A stretch of 64,000 nucleotides of DNA from Vreelandella profundi (GCF_019722725.1 NZ_CP077941.1:744001-808000); one strand, 5' to 3'; positions 44,199 through 53,576 are shown, counted from the first letter of the stretch. Made by a program: numbers and translations. Notes: generated from the letters alone by a model not told the origin.

Positions 44199-45206
44199 AT
44201 GCGCACCAATATCAGCATGAAAACTAGCACCTTGAAGACCCTAGCGCCCATCGCTGGCGTGGCTGCATTAGTAGCCTTTGCGGTGCCTGCGCAAGCGGAA
44301 GATTGGCGAGGATGGAATATTCATCCAGATGGTTATCCTAACTCGGTAGCGCTCGAGGAGTTTGCTGAGGCCGTGGCTGAGCAAACGGAAGGGCGCGTCA
44401 ATCCACGCGTTTACAATAATGCTGTGTTAGGTGACCAGTCAGACGCTATTGAACAGACTCGCAACGGGGCGTTGGATTTTGCCAATTTTAATATGGGACC
44501 GATGGGGCCTATTGTTAAAGAAACCAATGTCTTCTCATTACCTTTCCTGTTCAACAGTATTGAACATATGCACACGGTAATGGACGGTGAAATTGGCGAT
44601 CGCTTTGCGGATGCCTTAGAGGAAAAAGGCTTAGTTGCGCTTTCCTGGTTTGATTCAGGCGCGCGTAGTATTTACAACACTAAGCGACCCATTAACACTC
44701 CTGAAGATGTTGAAGGCTTAAAGATTCGCGTTATGAACAATGATCTTTATGTTGAGATGATGGAGGCGCTTGGCGGTAATGCTACGCCGATGTCCTATGG
44801 AGAGGTGTATCAGAGCTTAACCACCGGCGTGCTTGATGGTGCTGAAAATAATTTCCCCTCTTTTGAAACAAGTAATCACTACGAAACAACGGATTACTTC
44901 TCGCTAACCGAACACTTGATCATTCCTGAGTGTTTGTGTGTCGCTAAAGCCAGCTGGGACGATCTTTCGGAAGAAGATCAAACCATTATCAGTGGCCTCG
45001 CCGAGGAAGCTTCTCAACGCCAGCGTGAGCTTTGGGTAGAAAGCTCTGAAGAAAGCCGTCAAATCGTGCTAGATCATGGCGTTCAAATCAATGAAGTAGA
45101 AGATAAGGCTGCTTTCCAGGCGCTTATGGAGCCTATGTATGAAAACTTCATTGCTAACAACCCAGGCACAGGCGAGCTGATCGAGGAAATTCGCGCAGCT
45201 GAGTGA
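44199..45206 (+). CDS. TRAP transporter substrate-binding protein (DctP family)
   Basis: A 335-residue periplasmic binding protein: signal peptide ending AQAEDW, then DctP landmarks GDQSDAIEQTRNGALDFANF, LPFLFNSIEHMH, ALSWFDSGARSIYN, GLKIRVMNNDLYVEMMEALG and GEVYQSLTTGVLDGAENN. The conserved arginine in KIRVMNN should bind the ligand carboxylate, consistent with a uronate or aldarate. The start at 44199 is set by GAGG nine bases upstream. Confidence 0.88.
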   Translation: MRTNISMKTSTLKTLAPIAGVAALVAFAVPAQAEDWRGWNIHPDGYPNSVALEEFAEAVAEQTEGRVNPRVYNNAVLGDQSDAIEQTRNGALDFANFNMGPMGPIVKETNVFSLPFLFNSIEHMHTVMDGEIGDRFADALEEKGLVALSWFDSGARSIYNTKRPINTPEDVEGLKIRVMNNDLYVEMMEALGGNATPMSYGEVYQSLTTGVLDGAENNFPSFETSNHYETTDYFSLTEHLIIPECLCVAKASWDDLSEEDQTIISGLAEEASQRQRELWVESSEESRQIVLDHGVQINEVEDKAAFQALMEPMYENFIANNPGTGELIEEIRAAE

Positions 45207-45220
45207 TTTTCTACTGATGT

Positions 45221-45249
45221 GCTTCCGGCGGCTAATCACTGCCGGAAGC
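45221..45249 (+). terminator. Hairpin after the TRAP binding-protein gene
   Basis: GCTTCCGGC (45221-45229) pairs with GCCGGAAGC (45241-45249), just before the small-permease start. There is no long T run, so attenuation or 3'-end protection is more likely than full termination. Confidence 0.5.
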
Positions 45250-45265
45250 TTAAAAGGAATGTGTC

Positions 45266-45802
45266 GTGAGTAACGAAATCGAACCACCTCTTGATGATCA
45301 GCATTTAGCAGAAAGCGGCACGCTTGATCGAGCCTTAGATAGCATTGCTGCACTATGCATTCTTATCGCGGGCACGTTGTTAGTCATCCTGATTGCTATA
45401 TTCGGGTGGTTAGTCTTTGGCCGATATGCGCTTAACAATACGCCTACATGGGTCGAACAGGCTGCACTGGTACTGGTTGTATACATCACCTGCTTGGGCG
45501 CAGCGGCGGGCGTAAGACATCATACCCATCTCAATATTGATTTTATTCGTGAAAGGTTTTCTGGGCCTTTACGCGATGTAATGCATCACCTGTCAGATCT
45601 TTTTATCTTCTTCTTTGGTGGGTTTATGGCCTTCCAGGGTTGGACGTTGGTGATGACCAACTTAGAAAGAGCTATTCCCATGCTCGGCGTGTCAGAAAGT
45701 TGGCGTGCGGCTCCTCTGGTGATATGTGGCGTGTTAATCATGCTTTTTTCAGCCACTGATATGGCGCAGCGCTTACTAACTCGAAAAGTGAAGAGGGTAT
45801 AA
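45266..45802 (+). CDS. TRAP transporter small permease (DctQ family)
   Basis: A 178-residue protein with four membrane helices, the usual DctQ layout, including PTWVEQAALVLVVYITCLGA and RHHTHLNIDF. GTG start, preceded by AAAAGGA. It pairs with the DctM-like protein, whose ATG follows the stop by a few bases. Confidence 0.88.
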   Translation: MSNEIEPPLDDQHLAESGTLDRALDSIAALCILIAGTLLVILIAIFGWLVFGRYALNNTPTWVEQAALVLVVYITCLGAAAGVRHHTHLNIDFIRERFSGPLRDVMHHLSDLFIFFFGGFMAFQGWTLVMTNLERAIPMLGVSESWRAAPLVICGVLIMLFSATDMAQRLLTRKVKRV

Positions 45803-45805
45803 ACG

Positions 45806-47086
45806 ATGGGTCTTATTATTCTTTTCGGGATATTTTTTCTAGGTCTTTTAGTCGGTGCGCCGGTCGCATTTGCCGTTGGCTTAGCAGCGGTTGTGACGTT
45901 TTTATATGAAGGCCTGCCTCTGTTTGTCGCTTTCCAGCGCATTCTTTCCGGTATTTCGGTTTTTTCATTACTGGCTATTCCCTTCTTTATCTTTGCCGGC
46001 GAGCTAATGATGCACGGTGGTATTTCCACGCGTCTTGTGCGCTTAGCCTCTGCCATGGTGGGTAGAGTGCGCGGTGGTTTGGGAATGGTTAATATTAGTT
46101 CTTCTATGTTATTTGGTGGCATCTCAGGCTCGGCGGTCGCGGATACGTCTGCGCTAGGTTCTATCCTAATCCCCGTAATGAAAGAGAAAGGCTACGACGC
46201 CGACTATGCCGTGAACGTCACGGTAACCTCGTCGGTAGCCGGTGTGGTGATTCCTCCAAGCCATAATATGATTCTTTATGCGGTAGCAGCGGGTGGCGGC
46301 ATCTCTGTTACGCAGCTGTTTATTGCCGGTATTGTCCCAGGTGTTTTGATGTGCCTGAGTCTTGCTGTGGCCGCCTACGTTGTCGCAGTTAAGCGTGGCT
46401 ATAAAGGCGAAGCATTTCCTGGCTGGAATGCGTTAATTATTAGCTTCTTTGCCTCTCTGCCGGGTTTGATGACCGCCGTGATTATTGTTGGTGGCGTGCT
46501 GTCGGGTATTCTAACCGTCACCGAGTCAGGTGCCTTCGGCGCTATCTATGCCATTGTGGTGACCGGCTTGGTTTACCGTGAATTGACCTGGGCCTCGTTC
46601 AAAGCAGCCGTTGTTCAGTCGGTAAAAACCACCTCGTTAGTGATGATCTTAGTGGGGTGCGCATCGGCCTTCTCCTACCTGCTCGCGCTCTATAACGTCC
46701 CGGAAATGCTGACGACAGGCCTGATGGCTATTTCCGATAAGCCGGTCGTGATTTTTCTTATGCTCAATATCATCTTGTTGATTTTGGGGATGATTATGGA
46801 CATGGCGGCTTTGATTTTGATCTGTACGCCTATTTTTCTACCGGTGGCTATGCAGTTCGGAATGGACCCGATTCAGTTTGGCATCATTATGATGATGAAC
46901 CTGGGACTAGGCTTATGTACGCCCCCAGTAGGCGCGTGCTTGTTTGTCGGCTGTGTGATCGGCAAGATCAAAATTGAAGAGGCGGTGCGTACTATTTGGC
47001 CGTTCTTCTTGGCGCTGTTTGTTGCCTTAATGCTGGTGACCTATGTGCCCGCTATCTCATTGACGCTACCAGGCTTTTTCCGCTGA
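45806..47086 (+). CDS. TRAP transporter large permease (DctM family)
   Basis: A 426-residue sodium-coupled permease with about 12 helices. DctM landmarks: LLVGAPVAFAVGLAAVV, PFFIFAGELM, SSMLFGGISGSAVADTSALG, VVIPPSHNMILYA and NLGLGLCTPPVGACLFVGC. It completes the TRAP system and is followed at 38 bp by gci. Confidence 0.93.
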   Translation: MGLIILFGIFFLGLLVGAPVAFAVGLAAVVTFLYEGLPLFVAFQRILSGISVFSLLAIPFFIFAGELMMHGGISTRLVRLASAMVGRVRGGLGMVNISSSMLFGGISGSAVADTSALGSILIPVMKEKGYDADYAVNVTVTSSVAGVVIPPSHNMILYAVAAGGGISVTQLFIAGIVPGVLMCLSLAVAAYVVAVKRGYKGEAFPGWNALIISFFASLPGLMTAVIIVGGVLSGILTVTESGAFGAIYAIVVTGLVYRELTWASFKAAVVQSVKTTSLVMILVGCASAFSYLLALYNVPEMLTTGLMAISDKPVVIFLMLNIILLILGMIMDMAALILICTPIFLPVAMQFGMDPIQFGIIMMMNLGLGLCTPPVGACLFVGCVIGKIKIEEAVRTIWPFFLALFVALMLVTYVPAISLTLPGFFR

Positions 47087-47124
47087 GGCTTCGTTAAGTT
47101 GCGCTGCTAAGGAATAGATCGATT

Positions 47125-48261
47125 ATGAAAGTAGTTGCTGTGAACACCCATATACTTGATTACCAGCTTGAGACGGCATTTGAGAGTTCCTCGATGCACT
47201 TTTCGCGCCGCCAACACTGTTTGGTGGAGGTTATCTGTGACGATGGCACCATTGGATGGGGCGAGTGCTTGGGGCCGGCGAAGCCTAATGCCGCGATTGT
47301 CGACGTTTACGCGCAGTCGTTAATAGGTGAAGACCCGCTACAAACGGAGAAGGTTTGGCTTTCTCTTTACAACCGGCTGCGTGACCAAGGGCAGCGTGGT
47401 TTAACCATGACGGCGCTGAGCGGTATTGATATAGCGCTGTGGGATATTAAGGGTAAGCACTTCGGTGTGCCTATTTCGACGCTGCTGGGCGGTCGTTTTC
47501 GAGACAGCGTACGGGCCTACGCTACCGGTTCGTTCCGGCGTGCGGGCGTGGATCGTGTCACTGATGTTGCCGCTGAGGTGGCGGGTTATCGCCGCGAAGG
47601 CTTCCACGCGGTCAAAATTAAAATTGGCTTTGACGTTGAGGAAGATCTGGCCGTCATTGCCGCCGTACGTGATGCTATCGGGCCTGATATGCGTCTGATG
47701 ATTGATGCCAATCATGGCTATGACTACCTAGAAGCCATTGAGGTTGGTCGCCGCGCCGCGCCGTTTGGTATCGACTGGTTTGAAGAGCCCGTATTGCCAG
47801 AGCAAATCGCAACCTATGAAGCCGTTCGGGCCGACCAGCCGATCCCCGTGGCCAGTGGTGAAAACTGGCACGGGCGCTACGCGATGCAGGAGCCGCTTGC
47901 CCGGCGCGCGGTAGATATTTTGCAGCCGGATATTTGCGGTGTGGGTGGCTTCAGCGAAATGCGGCGAGTGGCAGATATGGCGGCTATGCACGGCGTGCGT
48001 TTGGTGCCGCATGTATGGGGAACGGCGGTATGCCTAGCAGCAAGCCTGCAGTTTATGGCGGCTTTAGCGCCTAATCCGCCACGACGCAACCCGATTGAGC
48101 CCATTATGGAATTTGATCGCACCGAGAACCCTTTTCGTCAGGCTATTGTTCACACCGCTCTTGAACATCGTCAGGGCGTTATGACAATTCCTGATGGGCC
48201 GGGGTTGGGAATTGAAATTAATCGAGATGCGCTGGCTACCTACGCGCTTAGGGAGAAGTAA
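47125..48261 (+). CDS. gci: D-galactarolactone cycloisomerase
   Basis: A 378-residue enolase-superfamily enzyme, the same length as Agrobacterium Gci. It opens D-galactaro-1,4-lactone to 3-deoxy-2-keto-L-threo-hexarate, the KdgD substrate. Matches recalled from Gci: HCLVEVICDDGTIGWGECLG, RDQGQRGL, ALWDIKGKH, and the catalytic set KIKIGF, MIDANHG, WFEEP, SGENWHG and PHVWG. A generic mandelate-racemase-like dehydratase is the alternative, but the flanking gli and udh genes fit the uronate pathway. AAGGAA precedes the ATG. Confidence 0.88.
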   Translation: MKVVAVNTHILDYQLETAFESSSMHFSRRQHCLVEVICDDGTIGWGECLGPAKPNAAIVDVYAQSLIGEDPLQTEKVWLSLYNRLRDQGQRGLTMTALSGIDIALWDIKGKHFGVPISTLLGGRFRDSVRAYATGSFRRAGVDRVTDVAAEVAGYRREGFHAVKIKIGFDVEEDLAVIAAVRDAIGPDMRLMIDANHGYDYLEAIEVGRRAAPFGIDWFEEPVLPEQIATYEAVRADQPIPVASGENWHGRYAMQEPLARRAVDILQPDICGVGGFSEMRRVADMAAMHGVRLVPHVWGTAVCLAASLQFMAALAPNPPRRNPIEPIMEFDRTENPFRQAIVHTALEHRQGVMTIPDGPGLGIEINRDALATYALREK

Positions 48262-48263
48262 CC

Positions 48264-49124
48264 TTGTCTATCCCCACTAATACTCGTCTGCTCAGCGGTA
48301 AGCCCCCGATCTTAAAGGCTCCTGCAGGGGCAACCGATTGCCATATGCATCTATATTTACCTGGCTATGAGTCCCAGCCGGGTGGCCCCAATATCGCAGA
48401 ATTGGCGACGGTCTCTGATTATCAACAAGTTCAGAAATGGCTTTCTCTTGAACGCGTTGTGGTCACACAGTCCAATGCCTATCAATTTGATAACCGGGCT
48501 ATTCTGCAAGGGGTTAAGGAAATTGGGCAGGAGCGCGCCCGGGCCATTGTGGCAGTAGCCCCTGATGCTTCTGAAGCACAGATTGAATCGTTACATGCTC
48601 AGGGTGCACGCGGTGCCAGAATCATGCAGCTACCCGGTGGCGCAGTGGGAATTGCAGAGCTAGCCGCTGTTGAGAAATGTGTACGTCCCTTTGGCTGGCA
48701 TTTAATGGTGCAGTTTAATGGCCGAGAAATCGACAGCTACATGACGACGCTGAAAGCAATTGAAACTGATTATATTATTGATCATATCGGCAAGTTTATG
48801 CCCCCAGTGGCCGCTGACGATGCGCGGGTTGATCAGATGCTAAGTTTGTTAGATCGCGGCAATGCGTGGATTAAGATTTGCGGTGGCTATGAAACTAGCC
48901 TGACCGGCGGCCCTGATTACGCCGACGTAGATCCGATTGCCAAGCGGCTTATCCAGCATGCGCCTGAGCGCGTTATCTGGGGTTCGAACTGGCCTCATGT
49001 TGGCGTTCCTCGTGAGCACTACCCTGATGATGCTGATCAGCTTGACGTATTGCTGCACTGGGCCGATGAGAATGTGCGCCAAAAAATTCTTGTGGATAAC
49101 CCTGCTGAACTATACGGCTTTTAA
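48264..49124 (+). CDS. gli: D-galactarolactone isomerase
   Basis: A 286-residue amidohydrolase-superfamily protein like Agrobacterium Gli, which converts D-galactaro-1,5-lactone to the 1,4-lactone. N-terminal ATDCHMHLYLPGYES holds the HxH motif; IIDHIGKF and VIWGSNWPHVG follow. Where many relatives have Asp in WGTDWPH, this has Asn. The start is TTG at 48264, two bases after the gci stop, with GGGAGAA upstream. A 2-pyrone-4,6-dicarboxylate lactonase-like role is less likely given the neighbours. Confidence 0.85.
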   Translation: MSIPTNTRLLSGKPPILKAPAGATDCHMHLYLPGYESQPGGPNIAELATVSDYQQVQKWLSLERVVVTQSNAYQFDNRAILQGVKEIGQERARAIVAVAPDASEAQIESLHAQGARGARIMQLPGGAVGIAELAAVEKCVRPFGWHLMVQFNGREIDSYMTTLKAIETDYIIDHIGKFMPPVAADDARVDQMLSLLDRGNAWIKICGGYETSLTGGPDYADVDPIAKRLIQHAPERVIWGSNWPHVGVPREHYPDDADQLDVLLHWADENVRQKILVDNPAELYGF

Positions 49125-49237
49125 GGCGCTTATTTTTAAGACTCTGGCTGTAAAGATTCAGTTTTAAATCCCAGTATTTGCACTTTTACAACGTTACGTT
49201 TTCAAACGTGGCTTTTATAAAAGAACAAGGAGTTCAT

Positions 49238-50038
49238 ATGTTAAATCGCATTCTCGTTACCGGTGCGGCGGGCGGGCTGGGCAAAAGCCTACGACCTCAT
49301 TTGTCGAAGCTTGCCAAGCATGTGCGGCTTTCCGACATTGCAGACTTAGGCGCGCCGGGGGAGGGTGAAGAGCTAGTTCAAGCCGACCTTAATGACATGC
49401 AGGCGGTCGCTGATCTAGTACGCGATTGTGATGGAATTGTTCATCTAGGGGGTATGTCGCTAGAGAGCCCGTGGGAAGCCATCTTACAGGCCAATATCAT
49501 GGGTACTTACCACCTGTATGAAGCAGCGCGTAAACAAGGCAAGCCGCGGATTGTGTTTGCTAGTTCAAATCACGCTATCGGCTTTTACGAGCGCAATCAG
49601 CGTATTGATACCCAGGTAGTGCAAAAGCCGGATTCGTTGTATGGCGTTTCGAAATGTTTCGGTGAAAACCTCGCCAGCCTATATCACGACAAATTTGGAG
49701 TGGAAACGCTGAGCGTCAGAATTGGCTCGTGCTTCGACAAGCCGGTCGATACTCGTATGATGGCCACCTGGCTGAGTTTGGGAGATTTTGTTAGTCTCTT
49801 AGAGCGCGCTTTTGTGACCCCGCGTTTAGGCTATACCGTCATCTATGGCGCCTCGGATAATGCCGAAAAGTGGTGGGATAACTCTCATGTAGCCTTCTTG
49901 GGTTGGTCTCCTAAAGATAGTTCTGAACCTTGGCGAGCTGAGACGGAAGAGATTGACCGCGATATTGATAGTAACGATTTCGCAGTGCGCTATCATGGGG
50001 GTAAATTTACCAAACTAGGCCACCCAGACGACGCCTAG
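49238..50038 (+). CDS. udh: Uronate dehydrogenase
   Basis: A 266-residue NAD-dependent short-chain dehydrogenase that oxidises D-galacturonate or D-glucuronate to the aldarolactone. Motifs: VTGAAGGLGKSLRPHL (NAD site), HLGGMS, ASSNHAIGFYER, and YGVSKCFGE with Tyr-x3-Lys. AAGGAG before ATG 49238. It follows gli by 113 bp, which holds no recognised promoter, so cotranscription from copy C is plausible. Confidence 0.93.
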   Translation: MLNRILVTGAAGGLGKSLRPHLSKLAKHVRLSDIADLGAPGEGEELVQADLNDMQAVADLVRDCDGIVHLGGMSLESPWEAILQANIMGTYHLYEAARKQGKPRIVFASSNHAIGFYERNQRIDTQVVQKPDSLYGVSKCFGENLASLYHDKFGVETLSVRIGSCFDKPVDTRMMATWLSLGDFVSLLERAFVTPRLGYTVIYGASDNAEKWWDNSHVAFLGWSPKDSSEPWRAETEEIDRDIDSNDFAVRYHGGKFTKLGHPDDA

Positions 50039-50053
50039 TGGTTCTCTTGAGAT

Positions 50054-50081
50054 CTAGGTTGTATAATATAATACAACCTAG
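50054..50081. promoter_or_regulatory. Palindromic operator before the GntR-type regulator
   Basis: Perfect 11-bp arms CTAGGTTGTAT and ATACAACCTAG flank AATATA. The inner 18 bases match the operator of promoter modules A and B at 14 positions. It lies 22 bp before the regulator ATG, indicating autoregulation. It could also act as a weak hairpin after udh. Confidence 0.7.
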
Positions 50082-50103
50082 CCTTTGATTAAGGATAGCT
50101 TTC

Positions 50104-50859
50104 ATGGCCAAGCAAAACGCAACGGCATCTGCCCTAAAACCGCTTCAAGTAAATAAAGTGATGCAGCAGGGAAGCTTGTCCGTTCACGTGGCCGATCAGT
50201 TGGAAGCCTTGATCACCCAAGGCAAGGTCACCGTGGGGGAAAAGCTGCCTACAGAGAACAGCCTTTGTGATTCATTTGGCGTGAGTCGTACCGTCATACG
50301 TGAGGCAATTACCCATCTTAAATCCCTGGGACTGGTAGCAACACGACGTGGCGTAGGTACCACAGTGCTGCGTTCTTCTAGCTTAGAGGCACGGCCTGCT
50401 GAGCGTATCAACCCGACCACAGTGGAAGATATTTTACATCTTCTGGAGCTGCGTTTGACGCTAGAGCCTGCAGCAGCTGAGCTAGCGGCCTTACGCCATG
50501 ATGACGAAGACCGTCAGCGATTAGAGACCCAGCATCTAGCCTTTAGCAACGCATTTGCTCAGAAAAGCCAGGCGAGGGAAGAGGATTATCTTTTTCACTT
50601 TGCCATCGCGACGGCGACGAAAAATCCTTTTTTCCAATCATTTTATAAGCAGTGGAGCCAGAGCGTGATTCCGCGCGCTAAGCTGCTGAGTACCGATATT
50701 AACCCGATTTCTTCCGAACTTTATTTGGAAAGAGTTCAGGAAGAACACTCGTCCATTATTGAAGCCATTCTTTCCCGCGATGCCCAAGCCGCCCGTGAAA
50801 CGATGTTTCAGCACCTTAACCGGGCGCGCAACATGTACGCAAAATATCGCGACCAGTGA
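50104..50859 (+). CDS. GntR-family transcriptional regulator, FadR (FCD) subfamily
   Basis: A 251-residue regulator: winged HTH at about residues 22-85 ([49 protein letters not shown]) and a helical FCD effector domain with the metal/ligand histidines in [11 protein letters not shown] and [14 protein letters not shown] regulators bind sugar acids or carboxylates and usually repress. The operator palindrome just upstream matches the three promoter modules in this region, so it is the probable repressor of the whole uronate/aldarate regulon. The effector is not known. Confidence 0.88.
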   Translation: MAKQNATASALKPLQVNKVMQQGSLSVHVADQLEALITQGKVTVGEKLPTENSLCDSFGVSRTVIREAITHLKSLGLVATRRGVGTTVLRSSSLEARPAERINPTTVEDILHLLELRLTLEPAAAELAALRHDDEDRQRLETQHLAFSNAFAQKSQAREEDYLFHFAIATATKNPFFQSFYKQWSQSVIPRAKLLSTDINPISSELYLERVQEEHSSIIEAILSRDAQAARETMFQHLNRARNMYAKYRDQ

Positions 50860-50887
50860 TATCACTGACCCATATGAGGAGCAACGT

Positions 50888-52462
50888 ATGACGATTCAAG
50901 GCAAAATGCTGATTGGCCAACAGGCCGTTTCCGGAACGCAAGCCAATATTCAAGCGGTTAATCCCGCGACCGGCGAATCTTTAGACCCCGTCTATCCTGG
51001 CGGCAGTCGAGCACACGTTGAGCAGGCCTGCGAGCTTGCCGAAGCGGCCTATAACACCTACCGGGAAACATCGCTTGAAGAGCGTGCTACGTTTCTTGAA
51101 ACCATCGCCAGTGAAATTGAAGCGATCGGCAGCGAGCTGATTGAGCGTGCCGTCGCAGAATCTGGGCTTCCGCAAGGGCGTATTGAAGGTGAACGCGGCA
51201 GAACCTGTGGGCAGCTGCGTTTATTCGCCTCTGTTGTACGTGCAGGAGAGTGGTTGGATGTGCGTATTGATCCTGCTATGCCGGAGCGCCAGCCGCTGCC
51301 GCGTGCCGATCTACGTCAGCGCCATATCGCACTCGGGCCTGTCGCAGTTTTCGGGGCGAGCAACTTCCCGCTGGCTTTTTCGGTCGCGGGTGGCGATACA
51401 GCCTCTGCACTAGCCGCGGGCTGCCCAGTGGTCGTAAAAGGTCACTCTGCGCATCCAGGCACTTCTGAACTGGTAGGTCGTGCGATTCAAAAAGCGGTTA
51501 AAGCCTGCAAGTTACCAGAAGGTGTGTTTTCACTGCTGTTCGGTTCCGGTCGAGAAATCGGTCAGGCGCTGGTCGACGATCCGCGTATTCAAGCAGTGGG
51601 TTTCACCGGTTCACGCAGTGGCGGTACGGCGCTGATGAAAACTGCTCAGGCGCGGCCGCAGCCGATCCCGGTTTATGCCGAGATGAGCAGCATTAACCCT
51701 GTGTTCTTATTGCCTGCGGCGCTGAAAGCGCGTGGCAAGGCGCTAGGCGAAGCCTTTATTGGTTCGCTCAACATGGGCGCTGGCCAGTTCTGTACTAGCC
51801 CCGGCCTCGTCATCGCGGTGAAAGGCCCTGAGCTGGACGCCTTCATTGAAGCTGCGAAAGGCGCAGTAGAAGCCAGCGGTCCACAGACCATGCTCACCCC
51901 AGGCATCCATAGCGCTTATCAAGAGGGTGTTGCTAACTGGAGCAGTGCGGATAAAGTGCGTGAAGTTGCTCGCGGTAAAACAGGTGGTGATTACCAATGC
52001 CAGACAGCCCTGTTTGCCGCTTCAGCGAACGACTTCCTTGCTTCAGAAGCGCTGCAGGCTGAAGTGTTTGGCGCCAGCTCTTTAGTGATCGAATGCGCTG
52101 ATGACGCCGAAGTAAAACGTGTGGCTGAACAGCTTGAAGGTCAGCTAACCGTAACGCTACATATGGATGACGCAGACCTGGATGCTGCCAAAGCACTGCT
52201 ACCTACGCTTGAGCGCAAGGCTGGCCGTATTCTGGCCAATGCCTGGCCCACTGGCGTTGAAGTTTGCCATGCCATGGTACACGGCGGTCCGTTCCCGGCA
52301 ACGTCTGATTCTCGCACTACGTCAGTAGGCACGGCGGCTATCCACCGTTTCCTACGCCCCGTTTGCTATCAGTCATTGCCAGCAGGCCTGCTACCCGAGG
52401 CGCTAAAAGATGGTAATCCTCTGAGCACCACGCGTTTAGTCGACGGTAAGCGCGAACTGTAA
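50888..52462 (+). CDS. 2-oxoglutarate semialdehyde (2,5-dioxovalerate) dehydrogenase
   Basis: A 524-residue aldehyde dehydrogenase that oxidises the KdgD product to 2-oxoglutarate. Features typical of this class: [51 protein letters not shown] with the general-base Glu, and GQFCTSPGL with the catalytic Cys; C-terminal [23 protein letters not shown] before ATG 50888, 29 bp after the regulator gene. It closes the pathway into the TCA cycle. Confidence 0.92.
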   Translation: MTIQGKMLIGQQAVSGTQANIQAVNPATGESLDPVYPGGSRAHVEQACELAEAAYNTYRETSLEERATFLETIASEIEAIGSELIERAVAESGLPQGRIEGERGRTCGQLRLFASVVRAGEWLDVRIDPAMPERQPLPRADLRQRHIALGPVAVFGASNFPLAFSVAGGDTASALAAGCPVVVKGHSAHPGTSELVGRAIQKAVKACKLPEGVFSLLFGSGREIGQALVDDPRIQAVGFTGSRSGGTALMKTAQARPQPIPVYAEMSSINPVFLLPAALKARGKALGEAFIGSLNMGAGQFCTSPGLVIAVKGPELDAFIEAAKGAVEASGPQTMLTPGIHSAYQEGVANWSSADKVREVARGKTGGDYQCQTALFAASANDFLASEALQAEVFGASSLVIECADDAEVKRVAEQLEGQLTVTLHMDDADLDAAKALLPTLERKAGRILANAWPTGVEVCHAMVHGGPFPATSDSRTTSVGTAAIHRFLRPVCYQSLPAGLLPEALKDGNPLSTTRLVDGKREL

Positions 52463-52487
52463 AAACGCTCGAACGTTAGGCGAATAG

Positions 52488-52517
52488 AAAGCAGGTACTC
52501 GGTACCTGCTTTTTTTA
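52488..52517 (+). terminator. Rho-independent terminator ending the regulator-dehydrogenase unit
   Basis: AAAGCAGGTAC (52488-52498) pairs with 52502-52512 over TCG and runs into a T tract. It marks the right border of the sugar-acid region. Confidence 0.9.
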
Positions 52518-52562
52518 TTGCGTAATAGAAATGCCAATAAAGATAATAAGTTAGGTGATGCT

Positions 52563-53576
52563 ATGAGTGATGATATTACGATTTCTCTGCAGGAAGCCGA
52601 AACGCTGAGTAAAAAGGTGCTCATCAAAAACGGTTTTAGTCAGGCCCATGCCGATGCGATTACCAAAAGCGTTTTGGCAGCACAGCGTGATGAGTGCCAC
52701 TCGCATGGCTTGTATAGGCTGATTGGGTGTGTCCAAACCGCCTTAAATGGTGGTGTTGATACCGATGCTGAACCAAGCATTACGGATCAGGCTGCGAGCG
52801 TTGTTAAGGTCAATGCGAATAAGGGCTGCTCACTGCTATCGTTTGAGCTTGGTAAGCCTATGCTGATAGAAAAAGCTAAAGCGAATGGGATTGCGGCTCT
52901 CGCGATTAACAATAGCTTTCATTTCTCAGCCCTGTGGTCCGAGGTTGAAGCGCTGTCTGCAGAAGGGCTGGTGGCGCTAGCAATGACGCCAAGTCACGCT
53001 TTTGTGGCGCCGACAGGCGGCACTTTGCCTCTTTTGGGTACCAACCCCATTGCCTTTTCCTGGCCGCGCCCTGATGGCACGCCCTATACGTTTGATTTTG
53101 CGACCAGCGTGGTCGCGAGGGGCGAAATAGAGCTGCATAGGCGCGCTGGTAAGTCGATTCCCCACGGGTGGGCAATCGATGATGAAGGCAACTCTACTAC
53201 TGATCCGGTGGCTGCACTAGCGGGTGCCATGCTGCCGTTTGGAAGCTATAAAGGCTCAGCGCTTTCTACCATGGTGGAGTTGTTAGCCGGCCCGCTAATC
53301 GGTGATCTGCTCGGCCACGAAACCCAGGCCGCGAACGCCGAAAAAACCGGCAAGCCCTTCCATGGCGAGCTGATTATTGCGATATCACCTGAGGCTTTTC
53401 TCGGCAGCCAAGCCGAAAGCCATCTCAAACATGCCGAAGTTCTTTTCGACAGTATTCTTGGCCAAGGCGCACGCCTGCCTTCGCAGCGGCGTTTTGAAGC
53501 TCGGGAAAGAAGCCATGCTAATGGCGTCACGTTCCCCAAAGCGCTGTATGACGAACTCAATGCGTTAGCGGATTAA
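52563..53576 (+). CDS. Ldh-family oxidoreductase, DpkA-like
   Basis: A 337-residue NAD(P)H oxidoreductase of the malate/L-lactate dehydrogenase-2 family. ECHSHGLYRL near residue 42, HFSALWSEVEAL, and GTNPIAFSWPRPDG match the subgroup that reduces Delta1-piperideine-2-carboxylate and Delta1-pyrroline-2-carboxylate (D-lysine/proline routes). Other family members act on ureidoglycolate or diketogulonate, and the adjacent sugar-acid cluster keeps the latter open. AGGTG precedes ATG 52563. It converges with a MocR gene. Confidence 0.8.
   Translation: MSDDITISLQEAETLSKKVLIKNGFSQAHADAITKSVLAAQRDECHSHGLYRLIGCVQTALNGGVDTDAEPSITDQAASVVKVNANKGCSLLSFELGKPMLIEKAKANGIAALAINNSFHFSALWSEVEALSAEGLVALAMTPSHAFVAPTGGTLPLLGTNPIAFSWPRPDGTPYTFDFATSVVARGEIELHRRAGKSIPHGWAIDDEGNSTTDPVAALAGAMLPFGSYKGSALSTMVELLAGPLIGDLLGHETQAANAEKTGKPFHGELIIAISPEAFLGSQAESHLKHAEVLFDSILGQGARLPSQRRFEARERSHANGVTFPKALYDELNALAD

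Noticed and set aside
32983..44199. The repeated 86-bp elements as part of a mobile element or REP-type repeat
   Set aside because: Copies occur only before operon starts, in one orientation, with no terminal repeats, target duplications or transposase nearby.
49196..49209. Short palindrome ACGTTT-TC-AAACGT upstream of udh as a regulator site
   Set aside because: It is unlike the operator found at the three promoter modules and is short enough to arise by chance.
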